Below, piece after piece: positions 45,937 to 56,502 of a DNA stretch of 64,000 nucleotides. This DNA comes from Didymella arachidicola (taxonomy: Eukaryota > Ascomycota > Dothideomycetes > Pleosporales > Didymellaceae), in NCBI GenBank assembly GCA_016630955.3, contig CM049991.1, forward strand, positions 186,001 through 250,000, given 5' to 3'. The translations under genes were made by a program, and so were the position numbers. The notes beneath the pieces were generated by a model. The model had not been told where the DNA came from, ran no database searches, and saw only the letters and a list, made by a program, of their open reading frames with translations. How positions within the stretch are numbered: the stretch's first letter is position 1; every line of letters starts with the position of its first letter.

Positions 45937-48124
45937 TCAGAAGTTTTCTGTCTGCCAAAAGTCAAGATCTGTCGAGGCCACTTGACCCAGGAAGGCTTCG
46001 TCCATCCCAAAGCCATACGATCCAATCAGATCATACATGTTATATGCGTTTGCCATGTCGCTGTGGCCGAAGTCGACAGCTGCGACACCGTTGTGCTGGC
46101 TGGGGTCGTAGTGCCCGTTTGGTTGCTGTGCGGGCTGTGCATTGTATGGTGGCGGGAAGCTGTGGTCGACGGAGCTGGAGGGGGTTCCCATCATATCGAG
46201 CTGCTTGAGTAGTAGGTTGATGCCATGCACGATGTGTCTGGTCAAGTGCTTCTCACTCAGATTCTCAGCGACCTTGGCGAGGAAGGTTGCTGATCGTCGG
46301 GCGAGCGATACGACCTGCATCGTATTGAAATTGAGACCAAGCCCAATCGGCTCGCCTGCTGACTCTGGTGACCGTACTTGGGCGGCGCTACCCCATGTCT
46401 TCGCCATCTTGAGCAGGAACGTAGCGCAGAATGCTATCATGGTGTGCGTGAAGATGGGCACTGCGGACATGGCTCTCCGAAGGTCCGGCTCTTCGAAGAT
46501 GAGGGTGAGCGTGCTAGTTGCCGCGGTAATAGCAATGTTGGCGGCCTCGCGTCGGTCATAGGACAACGTCTCCGATGTGACAGCGCTAGGCGGTGGCAGC
46601 CCGCGGAGCGCTAGTGAGTTGAGCTGGAAACGTGCAAAGTGATAGTAGAGGACCACGCCTTTTGATGGATACGAGCCGATCGTGGGACTGTCGACTGATC
46701 TCGCTTGCCATGCTAACCGCCACTGCTCAATGGCAAAATTGAACATGCGTAATCTTTGGAAGTCGGGTTCTGTGAGAGGTTGCTCTGGATCGCTTCCGTA
46801 GGCAATGTACGCTTCTGTCAGGATTTTGAAGAGAGTGACTTGTGCACTCAATCTGATGTCGCCTGGCTTGGTTTCTGGGCTGTCGAGGAATTGCTCAATA
46901 TTCTTGATCGCGATGTCTTCGTGGATGATGGGAGGTCGTCCGTACGCGATGCTAAGCTGATGCTCGCAGACATACAGCACGTACCAAAGACGGACCCTAT
47001 CGCGGTGGTTTTCGTCTCCTCTCATAAGCTTGTTGAACGACTGGTGCAGATTCATCTCTGTGGCGTTTCGAACAGCGGCCCCTGATAGCTTCCAGCTGAG
47101 GTTGGAAAGATAGAACGCAGCAAGGAGTAGTGCGCGGATGTCGTCCAAGTTCTGCACTCGCGACAGGCAGGCACTATATGCGCCGGAAACAAAGACGCCG
47201 TAGCACTTTTCCAATGCGTCGTCTCGACCCGGGGTGTGTAATGCTGCTATCGTGAGAATAACAGCTGTGAGTAAAGAGGATCGCCGGCGTACAGCATCCA
47301 GGGATTCGTAAGGGCACAGCACTCCACCCCACAGATAGAGTCGAAGGCCCTGGAAATAATGCCTGAAGAGATCCTCAGCTTCTGATATCGACACGACTCC
47401 GTGGGCAATGAAATCCTCCATTTCCGGATTCTGCCCTGGTCTGAGCTTGACATTGCTCCGAAGGTTGCGAATCCGCGTGAGATCATAGAGACTGCGCATG
47501 GGAGCTGTTACAAGGTCGGCCTCCTCAACAGAATCGCGCTCCACGGAGTTTTCCCTTGTCATGTCCATGGCAATCGGTGGCACCACCATAGCTGTGCCGT
47601 TTTCGGTACCGGTGTGACCAGGACTGACCTTCACGGTGATTTCTGACTGCCTCCGGTCCTCTGGCGATGCGGCTGGCAGCTCTTTGAGAACACCAAGATC
47701 CGGAAGACCATTCTGTCGTAAAAGCACCTGGACTGCAGAGCGCAGCTGTGCGATCTCCGCGGCTGCATTCGCTTTCCATCTGCGAAAGTCAGTAACTTCG
47801 ACAATCGGTCACACCACACGTGCGACTCACGAGGCGTCTTCGTCCAAAAGACGCTGGTTCATGTTGTACGGCACACATTCCGTACCGCTGCGCAGGCATT
47901 TGGCACATTTGGCTTCCCCATCTACCGGGTCGCATTTGATCTTGTGTCTCTTACATTCGGCACCTGTTGTCCGGTCAGGTTGAAACGTGTATGTCGATGC
48001 CGAACGAATGCTTACAGGCTCGGATCCTCGGCGTGCGCTGCTGGGGGTTGGGACGCTTCCCATCCTCATGATCTACGTCCTCACTCGGTCGCTTTTGTTG
48101 CGACATCTCAGGGCCATCAGGCAT
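45937..48124 (-). CDS. Zn2Cys6 fungal transcription factor, 694 aa
   Basis: Exons 48124-48016, 47963-47831, 47779-45937, introns 51-52 bp with CTGAC branch sites. The binuclear zinc cluster is assembled across the first junction: RACAECKRHKIKCDP, then CAKCLRSGTEC. The first Cys codon itself is split (T|GT), so splicing is essential for the motif. A short coiled segment follows (AAAEIAQLRSAVQVLLRQNG). The middle homology region (about 190-480) has SEAEDLFRHYFQGLRLYLWGG, SSLLTAVILTIAALHTPGR, and WYVLYVCEHQLSIAYGRPP, the usual fungal_trans signature. The C-terminus is Gln/Asn/Pro-rich and ends in an acidic/aromatic activation-like tail (DEAFLGQVASTDLDFW). Its stop is 61 bp from that of the aldolase gene. 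Target unknown. Confidence 0.94.
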
Positions 48125-49811
48125 TCCAATAATCAGAAGAAGCAAATGTGACAGATCGCCAGGGGATTTGAACACAACACAGGTGCAGGTGGAGATGCAG
48201 AGCCGTGTGCCATGTGACTGTCAAAGCCAGCGCCACAACCCACCAATTGCAAATTGCAATCGCCGCGGTCTCTCCGCATTCTGCCTAGACCCTAGTTGAA
48301 TCGCGGATGCGGGGGTGGATTCGTGCAAGAGTCCGACCATAGCTTTCAAACGCCGAGCTTGATTTCATTCCTTTTCCCAATACTGATAGCATCTGTTTGT
48401 GCTGAATCTTCTGTCAGTGCAATAATTGCCCAATCTACTCCCTACCACGCCTCTAGTCCTGCTTTGAGATCGTGTGCATCGCAATGCAGGGGAAACGCAG
48501 CGCGAGCACGGTCCACCCGCTACCACAGGCAAGTTTTTGGTGAAGAGCTAACAGACCTTAATACGATTTCTGACGTGCGATGACACTCCTCCTTATATGT
48601 TGGCTTGCAAGAAGGGCTTCCCCGATGTCTCCCGGTCCATCCGCCTTTTCCCCTGCTGTGGCTAGTCACAGTACGCATCGACCACGCTTCGGTACATCTT
48701 CCTGCAGCACGGTCAAGGTACAGGAGGCACGATGCAAGTCCGCGTTCAAGCCGGTTAGCTCCCCTAGGCTTTCCACCAATCCTCACGCGAGCTTCGAAAC
48801 AAGCCAGTTCGCCAGAGGACACCCCACAGATTCAGCCACTGTCGCTGCCGTCCTTCGAGCCATGGTCCCAACTACCACTGAAGATCCTTGCCGCAGTTGG
48901 CAACCCTATAACCACCCCGCATTAATATCTACCATCCGGAGCTTTTATTCAGCGCTACCGTAAGTCTTAATGTACTTGGCGCCTTGCCCGGTGTTCGGTT
49001 TTATGTTTCCACCACTCAATGATGCAAAGAGAGATCATGGGTTCCTGTTTGCTCTTGCGTGCGGTCTACTTGAAGAGATGACTCTACTGTGGCACGGGGC
49101 CTTCAAAATAACCCACACTCACAAAAAGTGACCCTTTTCCTACCCTTCTAGCTACACAATAATAAATGACATCAAAATTCTAAAAACGTAGAATTATAGA
49201 GAATCTCCTACTTTATGATCCTATGTTTTTGCTAGCCTTATAGATACGTAGTTGTGCTAGTAGAGTAGAAAGGGAGAGGGTTAATTTGAGTGTTTATGCG
49301 TGTTTAGCTGCTTGTGAGTGCGGGTTATTTTGACGGCCGCGTGTGTGGTTGCAGGCATATATTTTGAGAGTGGAGACGATGACAAGGGGTTTCGGTCGTT
49401 ATTTTTAGTCGTCTTAGGCACTAATCTGATGCGTTTTTAATACTTTTCTAGTCCTAGAGGCTGTAATTTAAGTAGATTGCAGGGGTAAGTACTGTAATAT
49501 ATCTCAAAGCAGACAGGACCGATGTAATCTAACGAGTAAGGTCATCCCGGTTGTGCCGGACCCACTCACAATATATACGTCGCATACCAGTAGATTGGTT
49601 CCAATCTAAGGCCGCGTGGTCGTCGTATCAGCCTTGTTGTCGGTGAAGACGCCGTGCAGGTCCTCGCCCATCGTGGGTCATTGTCGTGGTACGAAGCAAC
49701 GGGGAGGTACAAATCGTGATGAGATGTTTCACTCATCGTCAATATAAGCATCCGGCATTGTAGGCACAAACATAATCCCTCCGCCCATCTTTTTCCTCGC
49801 GTTGATTCAGA
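48125..49811. other. Intergenic with AT-rich, transposon-derived stretch
   Basis: 48125-49080 has only weak frames (48580-48963 plus is the longest and has no domain). 49088-49348 is a MITE-like element (separate entry). 49350-49560 stays AT-rich. A TATA-like ATATAAG lies at 49742-49748, about 65 bp before the arabinanase ATG. Confidence 0.5.
49088..49348. mobile_element. MITE-like inverted-repeat element with 5-bp target duplication
   Basis: Terminal inverted repeats of 36 bp at 49093-49128 and 49308-49343 match at 31 of 36 positions. Both begin CACG, and both contain TCAAAATAACCC and CACTCACAA. Directly outside the two ends the same five bases, TGTGG, occur (49088-49092 and 49344-49348), as a target-site duplication would. 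A further copy of the inner motif, TCAAATTAACCC on the minus strand, lies at 49278-49289. The 251-bp element has an AT-rich core without coding capacity, so it would need a transposase in trans. The superfamily cannot be assigned from this copy; the AT-rich interior may reflect RIP. Confidence 0.75.
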
Positions 49812-51074
49812 ATGAAGTCCGCTTTAGCTATTTCCACTGCCTTTCTGATCCTCTCGGCAACAGTCGAAGCCTATGCAAATCCCCTCTCCTGCAGCGGAAC
49901 ATGCACCAATGCTCATGATCCGTCTCTTATCCGCCGTGGCGACGGTACCTATTTTCGCTTCAGTACTGGCAAGTCTCTCATCCATCTCAAGTTCATCGAT
50001 AATTCGAACGGGATCAAAACGCTCGACGGCACAACATCTCCACTGCTCATTGTTTGATAAGAGCCTCTCCCAATATCTCCAACGCATTCGAATACACCAT
50101 AGTCCTGTATACACGACACTCAAGGACAGTGGGTTAACAATTGTATAGGCGGAAAGGTAGCAATCCACACCGCGCCCTCCATCCAGGGCCCCTGGACATA
50201 CAAAGGCGCCGCGCTCCCTTCCGGCTCCAAGATCAACAAATCTGGCAGCCAAGACCTCTGGGCTCCCGATGTCTCCAAAGTCGGCTCAACATACTATCTC
50301 TACTACAGCGTCTCCTCCTTCGAATCTCAAGACAGCGCCGTCGGCGTCGCAACCTCCAGCACCATGGACGTCGGATCCTGGACTGACCTAGGCAGCACCG
50401 GCGTCGAGAGTGTCGCGGGCAGCAAGTTCAATGCTATTGACGGCAATCTGCAAGTCGCGGATGGTAAGATGTATATGAATTTCGGCAGCTTCTGGAGCGA
50501 CTTGTTTCAGATTGAGATGACTGCGACGCCAACGAAGGTCGCGAAAGCGGTCACAAGCGCCACACAGATTGCGTTTGTGCCGACGAGTCCGCAGGCACAG
50601 GAAGGGTCGTTTGGGTACAAGTATGGGAGCTACTACTACTTATTCTTCAGCGTGGGGAGCTGTTGTAAATATGATACCAGCAAACCAGCGGCGGGCAAGG
50701 AGTACAAGATTCAGGCATGCCGTGCGAGCTCTATTTCTGGGCCGTTTGTAAGTTTGAAGCCATCCGTTGCTGTGTGTGAGCGTTGTGCTGAAGGGGTGTA
50801 GGTTGATAAGAGCGGCAAGTCTTGCCTCGAAGGCGGCGGCACCACTGTTCTCGCGTCTCACGACTCGGTATATGGGGTATGTATCTTTTCTCTATTGTCG
50901 TCTTTCAGATCACTAACAGCTCAAAAGCCTGGAGGGCAGGGCGTCTTTAATGACCCCAGTCTAGGCCCTGTGCTGTACTACCACTACGTCGATACACGCA
51001 TTGGATATGCCGATAGTCAGAAGCAGTTTGGTGTGAACAAGCTTGATTTCTCCAGTGGATGGCCGGTCGTATAA
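49812..51074 (+). CDS. Secreted GH43 endo-1,5-alpha-L-arabinanase, 325 aa
   Basis: Cleaves the arabinan side chains of pectin outside the cell. Exons 49812-49968, 50149-50747, 50802-50876, 50928-51074. Intron 1 (180 bp) starts GC (ACTG|GCAAGT) and ends TATAG, giving FSTGGKVAIHTAPS as in the family; introns 2 and 3 are GT-AG. The signal peptide is MKSALAISTAFLILSATVEA. Catalytic acids of the five-bladed propeller: Asp in NAHDPSLIRR (residue about 36), Asp in KFNAIDGNLQ (about 150), Glu in QEGSFGYKYG (about 203). Also DLWAPDVSKVGSTYYLYYS and GGQGVFNDPSLGPVLYYHY. Length is normal for AbnA/AbnC-type enzymes. Regulation by arabinose or carbon source is expected but not visible here. Confidence 0.95.
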
Positions 51075-51503
51075 ATCATCGTCGTCGAGGACCTTTGAGA
51101 CATTCTTGTACATACTTTGAATGATCTAATGATTAGTCAAGCCAGCAGAAGAGTCGATGCTCATTTAAGCACAACCGCCTTGAATAATTTTTTTATATTT
51201 GGACGATTAGATTCTCTCGCTCTCCAGCGCCTCCCTTACCAGCTCAGCCCCTAGTCCAAGATCTTCACATTAGGGGGAACCTAAATGCCAGCCAAAGTCG
51301 GGACCAAGCGGCCTGACATGATTCAGGCCGAAACGTCTGATAATCTGGCCTATATATCTCCCGAGCTGCGCGAAGTGGTCGAAGTACGGCAAACCGGCTT
51401 CGTCCAGTCGGCAATCGGCTCTTACAGCAACCTCCGCCTTGAACAGCCTTGAGTTCTCCAATAAACACTGATCGCCAAGATGTTGCACGCCAATATAAGC
51501 TTT
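51075..51503. other. Convergent 3' intergenic region
   Basis: About 430 bp between the arabinanase stop and that of the next minus-strand gene. An AT-rich stretch TTTTTTTATATTTGG lies near 51188-51202. Two short minus-strand frames at 51265-51488 lack support. Confidence 0.4.
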
Positions 51504-52553
51504 CTATGCCTCCTCCAGCGCCTCAGAATTGGCAAGAGCTACCGCTGGAAGAAGTAGCTCTTTGCCCTTCTTCAAAAACTCGCCTGTGTTCTCGCCCTCC
51601 TCGACACCGTTGATAGTTGCTGCTTTGCGATATGCCAAGGTTTTGACATCCGCTCTATTGAAAAGCTTCGTAGTATTGCCGTACTTTGGGTTCGGCTTCG
51701 GGAAGTGAGGCAGACACGCCAAATCTCCTGGTAGAAGTTGAAACTGGGTCTTGCTGTCGGTTTGGTTGATGCTCTCCTCTGGTTCTTCAGCCAGCTTCTC
51801 GTCGCCAATGTTGTGCGCCTCGACATAAGCAGCCCACTTCTGTTTGTGCGTCTTGGGCTTCTTCGGCGTATCCTTGGCTGCCGTTTCCTCCTTTGGCTTC
51901 TTGGGTGTCGCTTCAGGGTCGTTTCCATGTCTGCACCTACATCAGTGGACTAAAGGAGAACCCGTCGAGTGTACATACTTCTCCTTCCATTCCTTCCATA
52001 GCTCTTCGCCTTTCTCCAAGACCTCAGGCTCTTCAGTGAAGCCTGCGAGTAAGCCGTACTTTCGAGTTGCAACTTTCTTCACATCACTTGCAAGGAACAG
52101 CTTAGTCTGACCGCCATACTGATTGCGTTTCTCGAAGTGCTCCAGTGTGACCAATTCGTTCGCTTTCAAGTCATACTGCTTGTGTGCATCGGTCTGGGTG
52201 ACGGTACCATCGCGGTCAGGCTCTGTATCGAGCAGCTTGCCAGACACATCGTTCTTTGACAGCCACTCCTCCCATCGCTGCTTTGCCTGCTGTTTAGCAG
52301 CCTTTTCCTCTTGTATCCTACTTTTTTCTTTGTGCTCGGCGGCAAGTGTCTCATGTGACTTTTTGCGACGCTTGGGCGTTTTCTCAGCTTCGCCATTTGG
52401 CGACTGTGACCGTTTTGTGCCCTTTTTGGGCGTTGCCGCTGCCATCTTGGTTGGTCTCTTGCGCTTTCTGTCGCCAAATGCTGAGTTCTCTGAGTCCGAG
52501 GTATACTTGACAGGCGCTTTCGCAGCGGCACGGGCAGAACGTCGGCCTGTCAT
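51504..52553 (-). CDS. Basic nuclear-type protein with tandemly duplicated XPA-C-like module, 333 aa
   Basis: Exons 52553-51979 and 51930-51504, intron of 48 bp. The N-terminal 90 residues are Lys/Arg-rich with NLS-like runs (DRKRKRPTK, TPKRRKKSH). Two copies of a module of about 95 residues follow, at about 94-188 and 224-322. Shared positions: W near the start, QTD-(A/S), Q-(Y/F)-x-L, L-x-HF-x-K-x-N, TKLF, DVK-x-x-A-x-RK, and a closing KG-x-EL. In sequence order: QTDAHKQYDLKANELVTLEHF versus NQTDSKTQFQLLPGDLACLP. Such a pattern (acidic-polar start, -YxLxxxDL-, then TKLFxxxDVKxxAxRKYG) faintly recalls the C-terminal DNA-binding domain of XPA; this is a guess from pattern, not a database match. 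The linker between copies is Lys/Pro/Glu-rich. Function unknown. Confidence 0.8.
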
Positions 52554-53445
52554 TGTGAGGTGTGTAAGTAGTTGGCTAAAGGTAAGTTGAAAAGTAGTCG
52601 ATCAAGCTGCGAAGCTGGGAGATGGACTATATAATACAAACGCAAGAGAAGCTTCAGGTCTGAGACTGATGGAAAGTTGTCAAAGAGATTCGGGCAGGGA
52701 GGTCTAAGCGCTTACGGGAAGGAACTCCTGGCAACCTTGCAAAGCAGGAACGATTAGAGCAAACGACGTCATATCGCTGATCTGAGCAGGAGACGCACAA
52801 TGTAACAGCTCCAGCGATACTTCTTTTCACAGCACCTTGCGCAGAGATAATTGTCAAAGCCGCCCGGGAGCAAATGCCGTCAGCTGGGCTGTCGACATCT
52901 CCAACAGCCACATTTAAAATGAGGCTGGAGCTAGTCTGGCACTTCCGCTCAATCGCTGGCCACCCCCTTGAGATTGAAATCCTTCGAACAATGGAGAATA
53001 TAGCAGGCGACCGATTAATAATTGATGGAAGCTCGAACTCGACTGATGAATTTGATGACGAAACGGGACGAGTATAACCGTTGTTGAAGGTGGAGCTTCG
53101 GGTCCGGGCGCTAGGCTGATCATCGTCACCACCTGCGGCCCTCGCGGGGGATGCCAACAACAACACCGTCCATCAGGATTTATCAGGATAGCAGAGCAGC
53201 CAATGGCAAATCCTGTTTTATTCTCCGCACAGGCTGCGCTGTCAATCAATGATGTCTCACCAATGTGCGCGCAGCTGTGACGAAAAAAGCCCCTGCCAGC
53301 CACCCCAACCTCCTGCAGCCCCACCAGCCAGCTCTCACGAGCCAGCTTTCCATGTGCAATAACTGCCCACGCGGCCGCCCTTCGGTACCGCTCATGATAA
53401 TGCTACCTTCTTTACGACTCCACTTGTTTTAGCGTGCCAAAGATC
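52554..53445. promoter_or_regulatory. Divergent intergenic region
   Basis: About 890 bp between the duplicated-module gene (minus) and the DUF3433 gene (plus). Minus-strand frames at 52654-53324 have no recognisable product. Presumed promoters of both genes. Confidence 0.4.
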
Positions 53446-56297
53446 ATGAGTGTAGAGCCTGAGTACCATCTCAAGCATACCAACGGTACAACTGCTTGGC
53501 TTACAACAACCAGCATTGACTGATCTTAATAGTGTCAATACCTCAACTCTCTCACTCGAGCTCACAACGAAGCATTGCAGCATCACAAGTCGCGTCGGAA
53601 GGTTACTACAGCGCTTCTGAACACAACTCCAGTGACAGCGACGATCGAAGGCGCTTATACCAGACACCGACCAGCCGCACGCCCACACGAAGTCATGAGC
53701 AGCTGCAGACTCAGCAGCAGGCCCCGGTAACATCACTCAGAGGCGTGGGCATTCCTAGAGGTCAGCCTCAGCAGCCACACGCCACACAGACTCTCCAAGG
53801 CCGACCCATTTCCACCATCACAGAAGAGCGCAGATCGATGGATACAAGACGGCGGTCCAACATGGACCCAGACTCGCAGGCTACAACGCCCGGCCAGGAC
53901 ACCACACCCTACATCCGCTTTGCCATTGACCAGCTCACAAGAGACGAGGAGGTCCGAGGGTCACGGGTGTACCCTGAAGTTCGGTATGAGGAGGACTACC
54001 CTGTCGAGAGAATAGTGCCAGATGGTGGCCTTGGGTATATGGCCCAGGAGCAGCAGACACAGAAGAAGATGTCAGAGCACATGTCGCCGAACTCCAACAG
54101 ACACTCGAGACGACACTCAATCCCTCGCAAGCCAGTTGCTACAGCGCAGCAGAACGTCCAGTTCTCGTCGCCAGCGCCTGCGTATGAATCGCCCGCTCGC
54201 ACACGGCAACAACCTCCATACTATCAACACCGAACCCCGGCGCAGATGCAGGCAGAGCCACTGCTGTACGAGGACCCTCGTGTGCAGTACCCCCAGGCTT
54301 CGGCCTTTAGTGCAGACAAGGACGTTTTCGTAGCGCACGATCTCGATCACCTGCCTCTGCACTTCGTTCCAGCCATACTCCGCCCAGTCTGGCTGGGGTT
54401 CTTCATCTTTTTCTGTCTGCTTATGTTGGCTGGACTCATTGCATCTGCTGTCTTGTCGTTGCGAGACGGCGGCAATGGATTGTGGGACTACAACCGTTTT
54501 GGAGACGGACGCTACTTTGTCTTCGAGTACCTGCCCACACTCCTGGGTATGATTCTCTTCATCTGGCTCATCCAGATCCAGACCGCTCTCCAGCGAGTAA
54601 TTCCATTTCTGTCAATGGCCTCAGACTCGTTCCATCGCCGCTCTGAGGCTGTATTTCTCGAGCTGCACCCAACGCAGTTCCTGCTTCCCCGCCTCGAGCA
54701 CTTTCGCGCAGGTCACCCGGCTATTGGAGCCTGCTACATTATCTTCTGGCTCTTCGCATGGACGATTCCCCTTCTTGCGGCTTCTTTCAACGTGCGCTAC
54801 GACTTGGCAGCATCTGTCTGGCGATGGGTCGCGGTACAAGGCGTCATCTGGACAGTCGTAGCATTGTACATACTGCTCGTCATTGCGCTGATCGTTGTCA
54901 TCATCACACTTCGCAAGCCCACCGGCCTGAGATGGGACCCACGATCTCTCGCCGATATCATTGCTCTCCTTGAGCGCTCCAACGTCATAGCCGAGTACGA
55001 AGGCTCCGAGACGTTTACCAAAGGCGACTGGGACCGACTGCGCAACCGCGCTGACCGTATTGGCTACTGGAGCACATCGAACCGCACCAACGACATCTTC
55101 TACGGCATCGGCGAGGAAAACGGTGAGACACGCCGCTTCTCGATCGAAGACGGACGCATCACGGAGAAGCTGTCTGCCCCTGATCAATCTCAGACTCAGC
55201 CAGGAGACTTCCACATCAGGACCGACATCCGCAGTGCTTCTGTGCGCCTGCGCTTTCTGCCATGGTACCTCAAGGACGGTGCTGTGATTGCGTACATCGT
55301 GGTTGGCATCATTCTGCTCATCGCTTTCTACGTGATTAGCTACGTCAACTCCGCCGTACGCCTGGGCTTCCTGCCCTCGGTGACAGCACGCACCAACGCC
55401 GCCGGTTTCTCGACAAGCAACTTCTTGTATTCTTTCGTACCCGCCGTCATCGGCACATTCCTCTTCCTCGCCCTCCTTTCCGTCGACTACTCCCGCCGCG
55501 TGCTGCAGCCGTACATGTCCCTGTCGTCCCCGGGCGGCGCAACAGCAGAAACCTCTCTGCTCGCCGACTACGCCTGCCGCCTGCCCCTCAGCGCGACCCT
55601 CGCCGCCCTCGTAAACCGCCACTTCGCCACCGCCCTCCTCTCCTTCGTTTCGTTTGCCAGTCTCGCCATCCCCGTGCTCGCAGGCGGCTGTTTCTGGACA
55701 CAGTACTACACCACCGAAGACACGGTGCGCGTCGCCGCCGACCCACCCGCATACTACGCGCTCTGCTTCTTCCTCGCCCTGTACGTCTTAGGCCTCCTCG
55801 CGCTGCTGCCCGGCCGCAAGCTGGCGAAGCTCCCACACCGCAGCAACAACGTCGCCGAGATCATAAGCTGGGTATACCAGAGCCCGATCCTGAGCGACCG
55901 CGCCTTCAACCGGCCGCAGACAAAACCCGAGCTCGTCACCAAGCTCATGGGCACCGCGTATGCAGAGCGCTCGTTCTCGCAGTCTGTCCGCAGCCTCGTG
56001 CGCGGCGACTCGCCGACGGATCCCGCGCTGGGCGACAAGGAGAAGCGCCGCGTGGGCGTCCCGCAGCGCGATAGCGCGGTTGAACCTGGTGCGGTTCGGT
56101 ACGGGTTCGGCATCTACCTTGGTCGCGACGGGCTGGAGCATCTCGGTGTTGATCGTGTGCATCGCCGGGAGCGGCCCACGGGGCTGGTGATTTGGGAGGA
56201 GCAGCAGAATCGGCCGAGGGGGAAGAAGAGGAGGAGTAAGAAGAGTAAGCGGGATCGCAAGGAGAGGAATAATAGCGAGACAGAAAATATGGTGTGA
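53446..56297 (+). CDS. DUF3433-type polytopic membrane protein, about 922 aa
   Basis: The long frame from 53533 to 56297 has no ATG in its first hundred codons, yet clearly codes from its start. The simplest fix is a mini-exon ATG-A (53446-53449) spliced over an 83-bp intron (53450-53532, ending TTAATAG) to give MMSIPQLSHSS; the donor GTGTAG is weak, so the start is uncertain and an internal Met near residue 102 is an alternative. Residues 1-270 are disordered, Gln/Ser/Arg-rich. Then come two related membrane halves: near 283-470 (VWLGFFIFFCLLMLAGLIAS, LLGMILFIWLIQIQ, AIGACYIIFWLFAWTIPLLA, ALYILLVIALIVVII) and near 580-760 (VIAYIVVGIILLIAFYVISY, AVIGTFLFLALLSV, and more). Each half is followed by a loop with (W)DPRSLADIIALLERSN or NNVAEIISWVYQS, the DUF3433 hallmark. 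The C-terminus is Lys/Arg-rich. Plasma-membrane location is likely; function unknown. Confidence 0.87.
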
Positions 56298-56502
56298 GAA
56301 GAGTTGTGGAGATTTATGGATTATGCATTATGACGGCGCAATTGGGGCATCGAATTGAGCGAGTCTGGCTTTTGGACTGTAATTTGGGAACGACTAGACG
56401 CATAGACGCGGAGTACGACTAACGACGGTGTAATCAACGCTTTAACCGCGCAAAACGCATCTTCAATCACGACCAATGGTATCATACGCTCGTCTACATC
56501 CA

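Noticed and set aside
48160..48178. tRNA B-box-like GTTCAAATCC on the minus strand
   Set aside because: The flanking five bases cannot form a T-stem and no A-box or acceptor stem is found at the right distance.
48580..48963. Plus-strand 127-codon frame ending near a GTAAGT
   Set aside because: Ser/Pro/Thr-rich with no domain, no matching downstream exon found; kept only as a remark in the intergenic entry.
54621..55622. Minus-strand 333-codon open frame
   Set aside because: Antisense to the DUF3433 membrane protein; Gly/Val/Asp-rich shadow of hydrophobic codons.
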